Of a stretch of 64,000 nt of DNA, positions 34,345 through 42,974 are shown in pieces (position 1 is the first letter of the stretch; the number at the start of each line of letters is the position of its first letter). Source of the stretch: Eubacteriales bacterium (lineage in GTDB: Bacteria; Bacillota; Clostridia; Christensenellales; CAG-138). The stretch is taken from NCBI GenBank assembly GCA_028694155.1, contig JAQUTY010000001.1, forward strand, positions 186,001 to 250,000, written 5' to 3'. A program made the translations under genes and the position numbers. The notes under the pieces were generated by a model. That model saw only the letters and a list, made by a program, of their open reading frames with translations, made no database searches and was not told the origin of the DNA.

Positions 34345-35595
34345 CTATTGATGATGGTTGCGCTTGTTCCTTAGCAGGTCCTTTGGCTCCATAGAGAGCC
34401 TCTGCCCCTGCTCCAAGCTCGCCACACCAATCATGTCAACCTTCTTATCGCCCCTGCAAACAGGACAATTACAGCTCTGATGGTAGTTTTCAGGTTCTTG
34501 ATAGGTGGTGATAACTCCCTCAAAGTTGCGCATAATTACCTTGTTTGGCGTCTGCGAAATGACATAGTTCGGCATCACAGGCGTCTTTCCGCCACCGCCC
34601 GGCGCATCAACTACAAAGGTCGGCACGGCAAAGCCCGATGTGTGACCCCTTAGTCCCTCAATAATCTCGATACCCTTTGAAACAGGCGTGCGGAAATGTT
34701 CCAAGCCCATCGACAGGTCGCATTGGTAGATATAGTATGGGCGCACTCTGATTTTAACCAAGCCTTGAACGAGCTTTTTCATAACGTGAACACAATCGTT
34801 CACGCCTGCAAGCAGTACGCTCTGGTTGCCAAGCGGTATGCCCGCATCTGCAAGCATCTCACATGCACGCTTCGACTCCTCGGTAATCTCGCTAGGGTGG
34901 TTGAAGTGCGTGTTAAGCCAGAAGGGGTGGTACTTTTTGAGCATAGAACACAGCTGAGGTGTTATCCTTTGAGGCATAACAACAGGGGTTCGAGTCCCCA
35001 AGCGGATAATCTCAACGTGCTCAATGGCACGGAGCTTGATTAAGATGCTCTCAAGCGTCCTGTCCTCCAGCATGAGTGCGTCTCCTCCGGAAAGCAGAAC
35101 GTCACGAACCTCCTCATGCTCACGAACATAGTCGATGCAGCGGTCGATATTCTCCATTGCAAGCGCACAATCGTTCTGCCCTGCAAATCTGCGGCGAGTG
35201 CAATGACGGCAATACATTGAGCATTGGTCCGTAACGAGCAGCAGCACACGGTCGGGATAGCGATGCGTAAGCCCCGCAACCGGTGAGTCCGCATCCTCAT
35301 GCAAGGGATCCAACTGGTCGGCTGCCGCCTGATGCAGCTCAAGCGCAGTAGGGATTGCCTGTCTGCGAATTGGGTCGTGTGGGTCGGTTGGGTCGATGAG
35401 CGACAGATAATAGGGCGTAATTGCCATTCTGAGCGTGCCTAAACAGCGGCGCACTCCGTCCTCTTCCTCCTGTGTCAACTCAACATACTTTTTCAGTTCA
35501 TCAAGCGTTTCGATACGGTTTGCGACCTGCCAATGCCAGTCGTTCCAGTTTTCAGGCGATACCTCGGGAAAAAGCCTGTCCTTGATGTTACTCAT
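34345..35595 (-). CDS. kamA: L-lysine 2,3-aminomutase
   Basis: The 416-residue radical-SAM enzyme makes beta-lysine, the first step of lysine fermentation. The cluster motif CSMYCRHCTRRRFAGQ and the PLP region, and the C-terminal zinc-type CNCPVCRG, are visible. It uses PLP, SAM and a 4Fe-4S cluster. It follows kdd after 12 bp, and precedes kamD. Length is that of the clostridial enzyme. Confidence 0.97.
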   Translation of the reverse strand: MSNIKDRLFPEVSPENWNDWHWQVANRIETLDELKKYVELTQEEEDGVRRCLGTLRMAITPYYLSLIDPTDPHDPIRRQAIPTALELHQAAADQLDPLHEDADSPVAGLTHRYPDRVLLLVTDQCSMYCRHCTRRRFAGQNDCALAMENIDRCIDYVREHEEVRDVLLSGGDALMLEDRTLESILIKLRAIEHVEIIRLGTRTPVVMPQRITPQLCSMLKKYHPFWLNTHFNHPSEITEESKRACEMLADAGIPLGNQSVLLAGVNDCVHVMKKLVQGLVKIRVRPYYIYQCDLSMGLEHFRTPVSKGIEIIEGLRGHTSGFAVPTFVVDAPGGGGKTPVMPNYVISQTPNKVIMRNFEGVITTYQEPENYHQSCNCPVCRGDKKVDMIGVASLEQGQRLSMEPKDLLRNKRNHHQ

Positions 35596-35607
35596 GCTTT
35601 CGCTCCT

Positions 35608-36648
35608 TTACACATACTTTTGGTCAAACAGATTCCTTAACTTTTCATTCTCACGAAGCACGTTCAGCGTAATCTCCGCATGGTCCTTTGTGTAACCGTT
35701 TCCAACTATCATGTTAACGTCCTTGCCAACACCCTCTGCGCCCAAGGCCGCCTTTGTAAACGATGTTGCCATGGAGAAGAAATACACCGTGCCATCGTCT
35801 CTTACAGGAAGAATCGCACTCATTTCGCAGCTCTCAACGTTTACGCAAGAAATCGACAAATCATATTCCTTGCCATCGTTTGCATCAAGGGCTGCCTCTA
35901 AAACCTCAACAGGATTTGTTGCGGACGCAACGATGACCTTGTGATACACACCCAGCTCCATCAGCGCATCGACCTGCTTGGGGTTGCGAACAACGCCGAC
36001 CACGTTTCCGTTCTTGCCGACCTTCTTCATTGCCTCATAGCCGCAAAGAACGCCGGACTTGCCGTTTGCGCCCAGAATCAGTACGGAATCGCCTTCCTTG
36101 GGGAGCTTTCTCGCCTGTGCAGGTGCGCCTGCCACGTCAAGTGCCGCAAGTGCCAGCGGTTCGGACATATCGTCCGGCAGCTTGGCATAAATTCCGCTTT
36201 CAAACAATACTGCCTGACCTACAATATCAACACGGTCGATTGACTTGTGGATTGCAAGTATCTTTTCAATCTTTAGGGGGGTCAATGACAGCGAAACAAG
36301 CGAGGCAATCTTATCGCCCACCTTGAGATCACGGTCAGCAAGGTCTTCTCCGATATATGCAACTTTTCCGATGAACATTCCGCCCGAACCCGTCACAGGG
36401 TTCTGCTGCTTGCCACGCTGGGCAACTATTCCCATTATCATCTCGCCAATCTTCTTCTCGTCTCCGCCGCAAGCCTCCTCAATCTGAGTGAACGATGCAG
36501 AGTCGATATTCAGCGATAAAACATCGCAGATAATCTCGTTGGAATAACGCTTATCCATGTCGTTGTCAATTCTGTATGCCGCCTGCGTCAAAACGCCCTT
36601 AGGTTCGATAACTCTGTGTGTTCCGTATTTGTTGCCCTTCATTGCCAT
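35608..36648 (-). CDS. kdd: 3,5-diaminohexanoate dehydrogenase
   Basis: The 346-residue NAD-dependent enzyme oxidises L-erythro-3,5-diaminohexanoate to 5-amino-3-oxohexanoate. It starts GNKYGTHRVIEPKGVLTQAA, typical of Kdd, and has a Rossmann fold with LILGANGKSGVLCGYEAMKK. It follows kce after 14 bp. No other family fits as well in this context. Confidence 0.92.
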   Translation of the reverse strand: MAMKGNKYGTHRVIEPKGVLTQAAYRIDNDMDKRYSNEIICDVLSLNIDSASFTQIEEACGGDEKKIGEMIMGIVAQRGKQQNPVTGSGGMFIGKVAYIGEDLADRDLKVGDKIASLVSLSLTPLKIEKILAIHKSIDRVDIVGQAVLFESGIYAKLPDDMSEPLALAALDVAGAPAQARKLPKEGDSVLILGANGKSGVLCGYEAMKKVGKNGNVVGVVRNPKQVDALMELGVYHKVIVASATNPVEVLEAALDANDGKEYDLSISCVNVESCEMSAILPVRDDGTVYFFSMATSFTKAALGAEGVGKDVNMIVGNGYTKDHAEITLNVLRENEKLRNLFDQKYV

Positions 36649-36662
36649 AAATATATCCTCCT

Positions 36663-37478
36663 TTAATTAAGTCCCAAAATTGCTCTTGCTTCGGCAGGTG
36701 TTGCAATCTCCCTGCCAAGTTCCTTTGCTATGCGAACGACCTTTTCTACAAGCTCGCCGTTGCTCTTTGCCAACACGCCCTTTGCCAGATACAGATTATC
36801 CTCCAAACCCACGCGAACGTGACCGCCAAGCAGAATCGCCATTGTTGCCATGGGGAATGCTGCTCTGCCAATACCTGTGACGCCCCATGTGCAATCCTTG
36901 GGCAGACTCTCGACCAAGAACATCAAATCGCGCGGTGTACCGCCCATCGCACCGGGAATATTCAGCCCGATATAGAAGTGGGTGGGCGACTTTAGAATGC
37001 CCTGACGTCTGAGGCGCATAGCGGTATCCAAAAAGCCCTTGTCCAGCAGCTCGACCTCAGGGGTGACGCCGTACTCGTCCATCTTTTTTGCAAATTCAAC
37101 TATCATGTCCTCGGAGTTTACAAACAGCTCGCCGCCAAAGTTGCAGCTTCCGCAATCGAGCGATGCAAGCTCGGGTCTTAGCTCGACAGGCTGCAGTCGT
37201 TCCTCGGCGGTCATGCCCGTTGCGCCGCCGGTGGATAGGCACATGATAACATCGGGGCAGACCTTTTTGATGGCGTCAACGCACTCTTTGAAGCGTTCCT
37301 TGCTCTGGGTGGGCGTGCCATCGTCGTAACGAACGTGCAAATGAATGATAGCTGCTCCTGCATCGTATGCCGATTTTGCCTCGCGTACAATCTCGTCAAC
37401 CGTGTAAGGCACGGCAGGGTTGTTCTCCTTTGTGACCTCTGCGCCGCAGATGGCGGCCGTAATGATGAGTTTATCCAT
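36663..37478 (-). CDS. kce: 3-keto-5-aminohexanoate cleavage enzyme
   Basis: The 271-residue BKACE-family enzyme condenses acetyl-CoA with 5-amino-3-oxohexanoate to give acetoacetate and 3-aminobutyryl-CoA. Zinc-ligand histidines lie in AAIIHLHVR, and other family marks are LDCGSCNFGG and EVELLDKGFLDTA. The gene lies 2 bp after kal. Size is normal. Confidence 0.95.
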   Translation of the reverse strand: MDKLIITAAICGAEVTKENNPAVPYTVDEIVREAKSAYDAGAAIIHLHVRYDDGTPTQSKERFKECVDAIKKVCPDVIMCLSTGGATGMTAEERLQPVELRPELASLDCGSCNFGGELFVNSEDMIVEFAKKMDEYGVTPEVELLDKGFLDTAMRLRRQGILKSPTHFYIGLNIPGAMGGTPRDLMFLVESLPKDCTWGVTGIGRAAFPMATMAILLGGHVRVGLEDNLYLAKGVLAKSNGELVEKVVRIAKELGREIATPAEARAILGLN

Positions 37479-37480
37479 AG

Positions 37481-37858
37481 TTATCTCCTTTGCTTATCCT
37501 TGGGCGTGACGCAAGTGCCGCTTGCTCTGCATACTACTACCGGCTCTTTTAGAACATCACATGCCGAATCGTTGATGTCGGGTCGGGGCATGATGACCTT
37601 GCGTGCCTCAAACACCATCTTGCGTGAGGTGTTGCCCTCCGATACTATCTCGCCTGTCGCCTCGATGAAGTCGCCTGCGTACACAGGAGCTAAAAACTCG
37701 ACCGAATCATAGGCACGGAACAGTCCCTCGTCACCGTCACGCTGTATCAACAGCTCCGTTGCCACATCGCCAAACAGTCCGAGCATTCTTGCGCCGTCCA
37801 CCAAATTTCCGCCGTAGTGCGCATCGTGCGCACTCATTCTCATTCTGATCATTACCAT
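37481..37858 (-). CDS. kal: 3-aminobutyryl-CoA ammonia-lyase
   Basis: The 125-residue hotdog-fold enzyme removes ammonia from 3-aminobutyryl-CoA to form crotonyl-CoA. The N-terminal [27 protein letters not shown] and the segment [24 protein letters not shown] match the Kal family. The ATG has GGAGGG about 7 bases upstream. It is the first gene of the operon, about 73 bases after the riboswitch terminator. Confidence 0.93.
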   Translation of the reverse strand: MVMIRMRMSAHDAHYGGNLVDGARMLGLFGDVATELLIQRDGDEGLFRAYDSVEFLAPVYAGDFIEATGEIVSEGNTSRKMVFEARKVIMPRPDINDSACDVLKEPVVVCRASGTCVTPKDKQRR

Positions 37859-37931
37859 AATTTTCCCTCCATTTAATTATACAAATAAACGCCATAAAAA
37901 CCCTGCGGTCTTTATAGCGCATCATCCAATC

Positions 37932-37971
37932 AAAAAAGCTATCGAAACGAATATCTTCCGTTTCAATAGCT
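37932..37971 (-). terminator. Terminator of the lysine riboswitch leader
   Basis: On the minus strand AGCTATTGAAACG pairs with CGTTTCGATAGCT (one G-T) around a 9-base loop and is followed by TTTTTT. It lies between the riboswitch and kal, so transcription reaches the operon only when it does not form. Confidence 0.9.
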
Positions 37972-37985
37972 CTTCATTCAACGAA

Positions 37986-38128
37986 TGACAGTCGCAAAGC
38001 ACTGAGCCTTGCGCCCAAGAACGGCTGTGGCTTAGCCATTCTTTCGGCGGTAACACCTTCGAGTGCGAACCTGCCATGCCCTTGGCGTTTCATTCGCATC
38101 TACCTTGCTTCCCGCGCCTCTATCAATG
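37986..38128 (-). promoter_or_regulatory. Lysine riboswitch (L box) aptamer
   Basis: The leader on the minus strand carries the lysine-aptamer core: TTGATAGAGGCGCG at the 5' side, GCCGAAAG (38048-38041), a CTTGGGCGCAAGG stem region and GCGACTGTCA at the 3' side, closing P1 (GATAG with CTGTC). It lies between a consensus promoter and a terminator before an operon of lysine-degrading enzymes. A TCATTC-GTT-GAATGA hairpin (37974-37988) overlaps the P1 3' arm. Whether lysine turns the operon on or off cannot be settled by eye. Confidence 0.9.
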
Positions 38129-38147
38129 TATTCAGTTTTCTCTACCT

Positions 38148-38177
38148 ATTATAACTAAAGCGCAGCTTGCTTGTCAA
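38148..38177 (-). promoter_or_regulatory. Promoter of the lysine-fermentation operon
   Basis: On the minus strand there is TTGACA (38177-38172), an 18-bp spacer and TATAAT (38153-38148). The transcript would start near 38141 and carry a leader of about 280 bases. Confidence 0.8.
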
Positions 38178-38254
38178 GTGCGATTGTGTTTTATATCTGC
38201 GTTGACGCTATAATTTGCAATAACATTTCCTGTCACAGCTTTGTTGTTGCGGCA

Positions 38255-38283
38255 TTGACAGAAGCGCCGAAAAGTGGTATATA
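38255..38283 (+). promoter_or_regulatory. Promoter of asnS
   Basis: TTGACA at 38255-38260, 17 bp, TATATA at 38278-38283. A GAGGAGG ribosome site precedes the ATG at 38316. Confidence 0.65.
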
Positions 38284-38315
38284 TTTCGATAATAGGCACT
38301 TGAGGAGGAAATACT

Positions 38316-39692
38316 ATGTTGTCCCTAAGAGAGATCTTTGCATCGCCCCAAAAGTATGCGGGTCAGATTAGCGTTTGCGGTTGGGTACGCACCGTTCGAG
38401 AGGGCAAAGCGTTCGGATTCGTTGAATTGAATGATGGCACGAGCTTTAAGCCTGTCCAGGTCGTATACCCCAACGATGAGCGTAATTTGGGCAAGGAGCT
38501 TACCACCGGCTGCGCCATTTGCGTAGTTGGAAATCTTTTGATGACCCCTGATGCGCCTCAGCCCTTTGAAATTCATGCGGACGACATCATTCTTGAGGGA
38601 GCCTGCCCATCGGATTATCCCATGCAGAAGAAGCGTCACAGTCTGGAGTTTTTGCGCACCATGCAGACCCTCCGCCCACGCACCAACACCTTTTTGGCGA
38701 CCTTCCGTGTGCGCTCTGTCGTTGCCGCTGCCATACACGAGTTTTTTCAACAGCGTGGCTTTGTTTACGTTCACACCCCCATTCTCACCAATGCCGATTG
38801 CGAGGGGCGTGGCGAGATGTTCCAAGTGACCACTCTTGACCTTGACAATATCCCAAGAACACAGGACGGCAAAATCGACTACAACGAGGACTTCTTCAAA
38901 AAGGAGGTTCATCTTGCGGGCACTGGTCAGATGTACGGCGAAGCCTTTGCGCTTGCCTTTAGGGACATCTACACCTTTGGGCCGACCTTCCGTGCCGAGT
39001 ACAGCTTCACCGCACGTCACGCTGCCGAGTTTTGGATGATTGAGCCTGAAATGGCGTTCTGCGACCTAGCAAAGGATATGGACGTGGCGGAAGCCATGGT
39101 AAAATACATAATCAATACCGTGCTAGACCGTTGTCCGCAGGAGATGGAGTTCTTCAACAATTTCATCGACAAGGGACTGCTTAGTCGTCTTGACAATGTT
39201 CTTTTGAATGATTTTGAGCGTGTAAGCTACACCAAGGCGGTCGAAATTCTCCAGTCATGCGGCGAGAAGTTTGAATATCCCGTTGAATGGGGCATAGATC
39301 TTCAGTCCGAGCACGAACGCTACCTGACCGAGAAGGTATTCGGAAAGCCAATCTTCGTGACCGACTATCCCATCGCTATTAAGGCGTTCTACATGCGTCA
39401 AAACGACGACGGCAAGACCGTTGCGGCGGCAGACCTGCTCGTTCCCGGAGTTGGCGAGATTGTCGGCGGCAGTCAGCGTGAGGAACGCTATGACGTTTTG
39501 AAGGCTCGTTGTGATGAGCTGGGCATGGATATGTCCGAGTATCAATGGTATTTGGATCTGCGCAAATACGGCGGCGTAAAGCACGCAGGCTTCGGGTTGG
39601 GCTTTGAGCGCATGGTGATGTATCTGACAGGTATGTCCAACATTCGCGATGTCGTCCCCTTCCCACGCACGACCGCAAACCTTGAGATGTAG
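38316..39692 (+). CDS. asnS: Asparaginyl-tRNA synthetase
   Basis: The 458-residue class II synthetase charges tRNA(Asn). It has an N-terminal OB-fold (about 14-105, with [22 protein letters not shown]), motif 2 [24 protein letters not shown] and motif 3 [15 protein letters not shown]. The length is normal and it ends [17 protein letters not shown]. It stands alone with its own promoter and terminator. Confidence 0.97.
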   Translation: MLSLREIFASPQKYAGQISVCGWVRTVREGKAFGFVELNDGTSFKPVQVVYPNDERNLGKELTTGCAICVVGNLLMTPDAPQPFEIHADDIILEGACPSDYPMQKKRHSLEFLRTMQTLRPRTNTFLATFRVRSVVAAAIHEFFQQRGFVYVHTPILTNADCEGRGEMFQVTTLDLDNIPRTQDGKIDYNEDFFKKEVHLAGTGQMYGEAFALAFRDIYTFGPTFRAEYSFTARHAAEFWMIEPEMAFCDLAKDMDVAEAMVKYIINTVLDRCPQEMEFFNNFIDKGLLSRLDNVLLNDFERVSYTKAVEILQSCGEKFEYPVEWGIDLQSEHERYLTEKVFGKPIFVTDYPIAIKAFYMRQNDDGKTVAAADLLVPGVGEIVGGSQREERYDVLKARCDELGMDMSEYQWYLDLRKYGGVKHAGFGLGFERMVMYLTGMSNIRDVVPFPRTTANLEM

Positions 39693-39727
39693 GCTCACAG
39701 CTATATAATTATCTAAACTGAAAATTA

Positions 39728-39765
39728 AAAGGCTCAGCGCACCGATGCGCCGAGCCTTTTTGTTG
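39728..39765. terminator. Terminator after asnS
   Basis: AAAGGCTCAGCGCA pairs with TGCGCCGAGCCTTT around CCGA, followed by TTT on the plus strand; the AAA stretch on the left gives a T-run for the minus-strand TraX-like gene. Confidence 0.85.
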
Positions 39766-39767
39766 GA

Positions 39768-40658
39768 CTAGAAAGCGATAACCCAAAAAAGAATTGTAAG
39801 CAGCAAAAGATGCACGGGGTAAAATGCGTAGGTAAGCCATTGGCATTTTTTGCCACGCTTGCTGCCATCGTAGAACGCAAGCGGTACGGCGGCAAGAATA
39901 CCGCCAAGCCAAAATGCCATTGTGGAAGCCTCGGGCAGCGACAAGCTGCCAAGGGAATAGCCACGCAATGCAAGCAATAAAAGCTGATGCGGCATCATGT
40001 TGAGGTTTGAGAGTGTATAGAGTATCGCATATGCGGCAAGCACTACAACCTGCCAAGTTTTATTTTCCTTTGCGGCGTAGAGTCCGACCATGAGCATCAC
40101 GCCCCACAGACCGTATTCGGCACCTACCAATGGGGCAAGCAAGCCTATTGCAACTGCGGCGCCCACCCTCAATAGCTGTCCCATCGCCTTGTAGCACCAT
40201 GAGGTGAAGCGGTTCTTGCCCTCTACGATGGGCATATCCCTGAGCTTGTCGAACGCATATATGGCAAACAGACCCAAAAAGAGTGTAAAGCAGATGTTCA
40301 AGGTAGTCTGCATGAATGAAGCCTGAATCAGCCCAAACCAATTTGAGGGTGCAAAATCAGACAGGCTCACACCCTGACTTCCTATGGCATAAGAATTTTT
40401 GAACAGCGCATAAGGAATCTGCGAGACAATCGCAACCGCCAGCAGCCGCAAGCCATACTTATATACGTTTGAGGTCTTGCGATAACCCTGTGCAATTTGA
40501 AAAGCGAAGATGGGAAAAGCAATCCTGCCAATCATTCGCAACACAATTACCACACCCTGCATCGAGGGCGAAAGCGAGCCTAGTGAACCCAGCAGGTATC
40601 CGATGTGATCAAGCAGCATAGCTGCAAGTGCTATCAGCTTGAGTGCCAATGCGCTCAT
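39768..40658 (-). CDS. TraX-family membrane protein
   Basis: The 296-residue protein has about eight membrane helices. The N terminus LALKLIALAAMLLDHIGYL and the segment RMIGRIAFPIFAFQIAQGYRKTSN are typical of the TraX family (named after the F-pilin acetylase), common in Firmicutes without any conjugation system. It is probably a membrane acyltransferase of unknown substrate. GGAGG precedes the ATG. It lies 21 bp after the ZIP transporter gene. Confidence 0.85.
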   Translation of the reverse strand: MSALALKLIALAAMLLDHIGYLLGSLGSLSPSMQGVVIVLRMIGRIAFPIFAFQIAQGYRKTSNVYKYGLRLLAVAIVSQIPYALFKNSYAIGSQGVSLSDFAPSNWFGLIQASFMQTTLNICFTLFLGLFAIYAFDKLRDMPIVEGKNRFTSWCYKAMGQLLRVGAAVAIGLLAPLVGAEYGLWGVMLMVGLYAAKENKTWQVVVLAAYAILYTLSNLNMMPHQLLLLALRGYSLGSLSLPEASTMAFWLGGILAAVPLAFYDGSKRGKKCQWLTYAFYPVHLLLLTILFWVIAF

Positions 40659-40679
40659 GTTCTTCCTCCAATAATGGTA

Positions 40680-41525
40680 CTACAATACATAAATTAGCAG
40701 CAGACCCAGCACAATTCCTATCAAAACGAAGAATGCAGGCAGCTTGCTGCGATACATCAATATCGACTGTGGCAATATCTCACCGAACACGACATAAAGC
40801 ATCGCTCCGCTTGCAAAGCCCAAGCTTAGGCACAGACCAAGACCACTCATATCGCCAATCCAATAGCCCAAAAGCGCACCCAATACTGTGGGCAGCCCCG
40901 ACAGCCCTGTGAGCAGCACCGCCTTGAATCTGCCCATTCCGCCGTTTATAAGCGGAACGGACACCGCCATGCCCTCGGGAATGTTGTGCAAACCGATTAA
41001 AACAGCAAGCACCAGCGCAGACCCGGATATAACCGTATTGTCAACAGCGGCGGCAGCACCGATGGTCATGCCCTCGGGTATGTTATGCAGAGCAATGGCA
41101 AACGCCATCACCACTCCTGCCATGAACAAAGACGTGCGATTGCTTCCCTCCGCCTTGTGCTGCTGATAGTGGTCGGCGTGAATCAGCTCGTCAGGTGCAT
41201 CATGCGTTTTGGGATGCTCCCCATCGACGTGCTTAACCTCGTGCACCGTCTGGCGGTCCAGAATGAAGTTTAGCAGGTATACCACACCAACACCTAAGAT
41301 GAGTCCAACGATGCACGGCAAAATCAGTTGTCCATCATTGCCTATTGCTTCGGGCACAAGGTCGAAGCAAACGATAGCAAGCATGACTCCGGCAGCAAAG
41401 CTCAACAGCAGGCTGGCTGCACGGTCGCTTCCCTTTTTGAACAGTGCGCCAATTACGCCGCCCAGTCCTGTCCCTACCACGCCCGAAAGGGTCGTGACAA
41501 GCAGCAAATATAAGATTGTGTCCAT
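40680..41525 (-). CDS. ZIP-family metal transporter
   Basis: The 281-residue membrane protein has about eight helices and two HNIPEGM motifs in the metal-binding helices, the signature of ZIP permeases that import zinc or iron. A histidine-rich loop (about residues 96-128, with HEVKHVDGEHPKTHD) separates helices and may bind metal. GGAGG precedes the ATG. It is transcribed with the TraX-like gene. Substrate metal cannot be told from sequence. Confidence 0.9.
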   Translation of the reverse strand: MDTILYLLLVTTLSGVVGTGLGGVIGALFKKGSDRAASLLLSFAAGVMLAIVCFDLVPEAIGNDGQLILPCIVGLILGVGVVYLLNFILDRQTVHEVKHVDGEHPKTHDAPDELIHADHYQQHKAEGSNRTSLFMAGVVMAFAIALHNIPEGMTIGAAAAVDNTVISGSALVLAVLIGLHNIPEGMAVSVPLINGGMGRFKAVLLTGLSGLPTVLGALLGYWIGDMSGLGLCLSLGFASGAMLYVVFGEILPQSILMYRSKLPAFFVLIGIVLGLLLIYVL

Positions 41526-41597
41526 TTGTCCTCCGTTTCAGTGTAAGCAGTATACCATACTCAATCCTTCAGCGCAAGACAGCAAACGACATGATTA

Positions 41598-41984
41598 TCA
41601 CTCTGAAAATGGGTGGTAAACTCCTGCCTGTGTGGCGGCAAGGACTATATCATCAAGAATCTGCTCCTTCCATTTGTAGAGGGTCGATTGCCCAATAAAC
41701 AGCTTAATCGACAGCTTAATCATTCTGCTGTCACGCTTCTCGGAAGCTCTAAGCGGTCTGTCCAAGCCGTAATACTCGCAAAAAAATACCTCCTTTTGAG
41801 GTGAGTAAACCCTGAGCTTGCTTCGAACCTTGTCAATGGCCCATCTCCACCGCAGTCTTCTCAAATACTCCTGCGAAATCTCACTGTCCTCAGTCATAGC
41901 CTTTTCGAACCCTCGAATATACTCAACATTGTCCCTGTATGCCATCGCCTCCTTGTCCGCAACTCGTCTTCCATCAATATCCAT
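41598..41984 (-). CDS. Phage-regulator-like helix-turn-helix protein under a LexA box
   Basis: The 128-residue basic protein resembles late-gene regulators of Gram-positive phages (RinA/ArpU type). It has a helical N-terminal part and the C-terminal HTH-like segment LFIGQSTLYKWKEQILDDIVLAATQAGVYHPF. There are no other phage genes near it. AAAGGATG precedes the ATG. A consensus LexA box (42006-42019) sits at the predicted transcription start, so DNA damage should induce it. It could be a domesticated prophage regulator acting elsewhere in the genome. The family call is tentative, the LexA box is not. Confidence 0.6.
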   Translation of the reverse strand: MDIDGRRVADKEAMAYRDNVEYIRGFEKAMTEDSEISQEYLRRLRWRWAIDKVRSKLRVYSPQKEVFFCEYYGLDRPLRASEKRDSRMIKLSIKLFIGQSTLYKWKEQILDDIVLAATQAGVYHPFSE

Positions 41985-42005
41985 CGTGCTTCACATCCTT
42001 TCGTG

Positions 42006-42019
42006 CGAACGTTTGTTCG
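42006..42019 (-). promoter_or_regulatory. LexA (SOS) operator
   Basis: On the minus strand CGAAC-AAAC-GTTCG is a perfect match to the Gram-positive LexA/DinR box (CGAACrnryGTTCG). It lies just downstream of the -10 box, over the predicted transcription start. Confidence 0.8.
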
Positions 42020-42025
42020 AATATG

Positions 42026-42053
42026 ATTATAACATATCATTTTCAAAAAGCAA
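42026..42053 (-). promoter_or_regulatory. Promoter of the LexA-controlled gene
   Basis: On the minus strand there is TTGCTT (42053-42048), 16 bp, and TATAAT (42031-42026), followed at once by the LexA box. Confidence 0.65.
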
Positions 42054-42060
42054 GACCAAA

Positions 42061-42091
42061 AACAAAAAAAGCCCGTGAAAAAATCACGAGC
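42061..42091 (-). terminator. Terminator of the zinc-ribbon protein gene
   Basis: On the minus strand GCTCGTGA pairs with TCACGGGC around a T-rich loop, followed by TTTTTTTG. Confidence 0.8.
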
Positions 42092-42129
42092 CTATGTTTG
42101 GGATATTGAGTGGGATTGAGCGATGTTGA

Positions 42130-42840
42130 TTAGTAAATATTCCAGCAAATCTCCTCAATCGCTTCGACTATGTACCACGTTCCGTCATAATTGACTATCG
42201 TGCAGTCCGCTTCTTGAGTGATATCTTCACCGTCATAGTTCACCTTCATAGTGAGCTCGACCTCGTAGGCTTCCTTGATTTTGTCTCCGTCAACGCCGAA
42301 ATTGCCTTCATACTCCTCTATCAGCTTCTCAAGGTTGTCCTTGTCCAGCTTCTTGGCGTCATTTGCGGAGATGGAAATTCTACCATCTGTTGTTTTAATT
42401 TGTTCGCGACCACCCTCAAGATAATTCTTGTCAACACTGTCCCATGCCTCGCTCACGGTCAAATTCTCTTCCTCGGCAATAGCCTCGAAAACATCATCCG
42501 GGACAAGCTTCTTTGCATCGCTCAATGATGCTGAGTTCTTGTATTTCTCATATCTTGAGACTGCGCCCTTGTATCCGCCGCCGCCTCCGCTGGTAACACA
42601 AAGAACAACGACAAGTGCGATTGCCACCACGGCTACTACTGCTCCAAGAATGATGCCCAGCTTCTTTGAGAACTTACGGGGCGTGTGCGGTGCGCCGCTG
42701 CTTGCCCGACTTTGCTGTGGTTGATATGGGTTTACCTTAGGTGCCATCTCCGATTCTACTCTTGCGCCGCAGTTCGTGCAAAACGCTCCGCCGTCCAAGC
42801 GAGTGCCGCAGTTGCTGCAAAATGATGCCTTTTGTTCCAT
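42130..42840 (-). CDS. Zinc-ribbon membrane protein, unknown function
   Basis: The 236-residue protein starts with a double zinc-ribbon (CSNCGTRL and CTNCGARV, about residues 8-27), then a proline-rich spacer, one membrane helix (GIILGAVVAVVAIALVVVLCV) and an extracellular domain of about 130 residues with charged helices and a beta-hairpin (VNYDGEDITQEADCTIVNYDGTWYIVE). This design is common in clostridial membrane proteins, but the role is unknown. GGGAGG precedes the ATG. Confidence 0.75.
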   Translation of the reverse strand: MEQKASFCSNCGTRLDGGAFCTNCGARVESEMAPKVNPYQPQQSRASSGAPHTPRKFSKKLGIILGAVVAVVAIALVVVLCVTSGGGGGYKGAVSRYEKYKNSASLSDAKKLVPDDVFEAIAEEENLTVSEAWDSVDKNYLEGGREQIKTTDGRISISANDAKKLDKDNLEKLIEEYEGNFGVDGDKIKEAYEVELTMKVNYDGEDITQEADCTIVNYDGTWYIVEAIEEICWNIY

Positions 42841-42870
42841 GTTGCTTCCTCCCTCATTTAATCGTGTATA

Positions 42871-42899
42871 ATTGTATTCCTTTTTAATTGTGCTGTCAA
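42871..42899 (-). promoter_or_regulatory. Promoter of the zinc-ribbon protein gene
   Basis: On the minus strand there is TTGACA (42899-42894), 17 bp, TACAAT (42876-42871). It lies back to back with the promoter at 42925. Confidence 0.7.
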
Positions 42900-42924
42900 C
42901 TTTATCATGCGATAATTAGCGTCA

Positions 42925-42954
42925 TTTACAAATCGTTCCTGCTTGTGGTATACT
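42925..42954 (+). promoter_or_regulatory. Promoter of the yhaM-like operon
   Basis: TTTACA at 42925-42930, 18 bp, TATACT at 42949-42954 with an upstream TG. An AGAGGTG ribosome site precedes the ATG at 42975. Confidence 0.6.
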
Positions 42955-42974
42955 AACAAATAAGAGGTGAAAAC

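Noticed and set aside
37860..38160. T-box or tRNA in the leader of the lysine operon
   Set aside because: No specifier or T-box sequence is seen; the conserved blocks fit the lysine aptamer instead.
39768..40658. TraX gene as evidence of a conjugative element
   Set aside because: TraX-family proteins are widespread in Firmicutes chromosomes, and no relaxase, coupling protein or type IV secretion gene is nearby.
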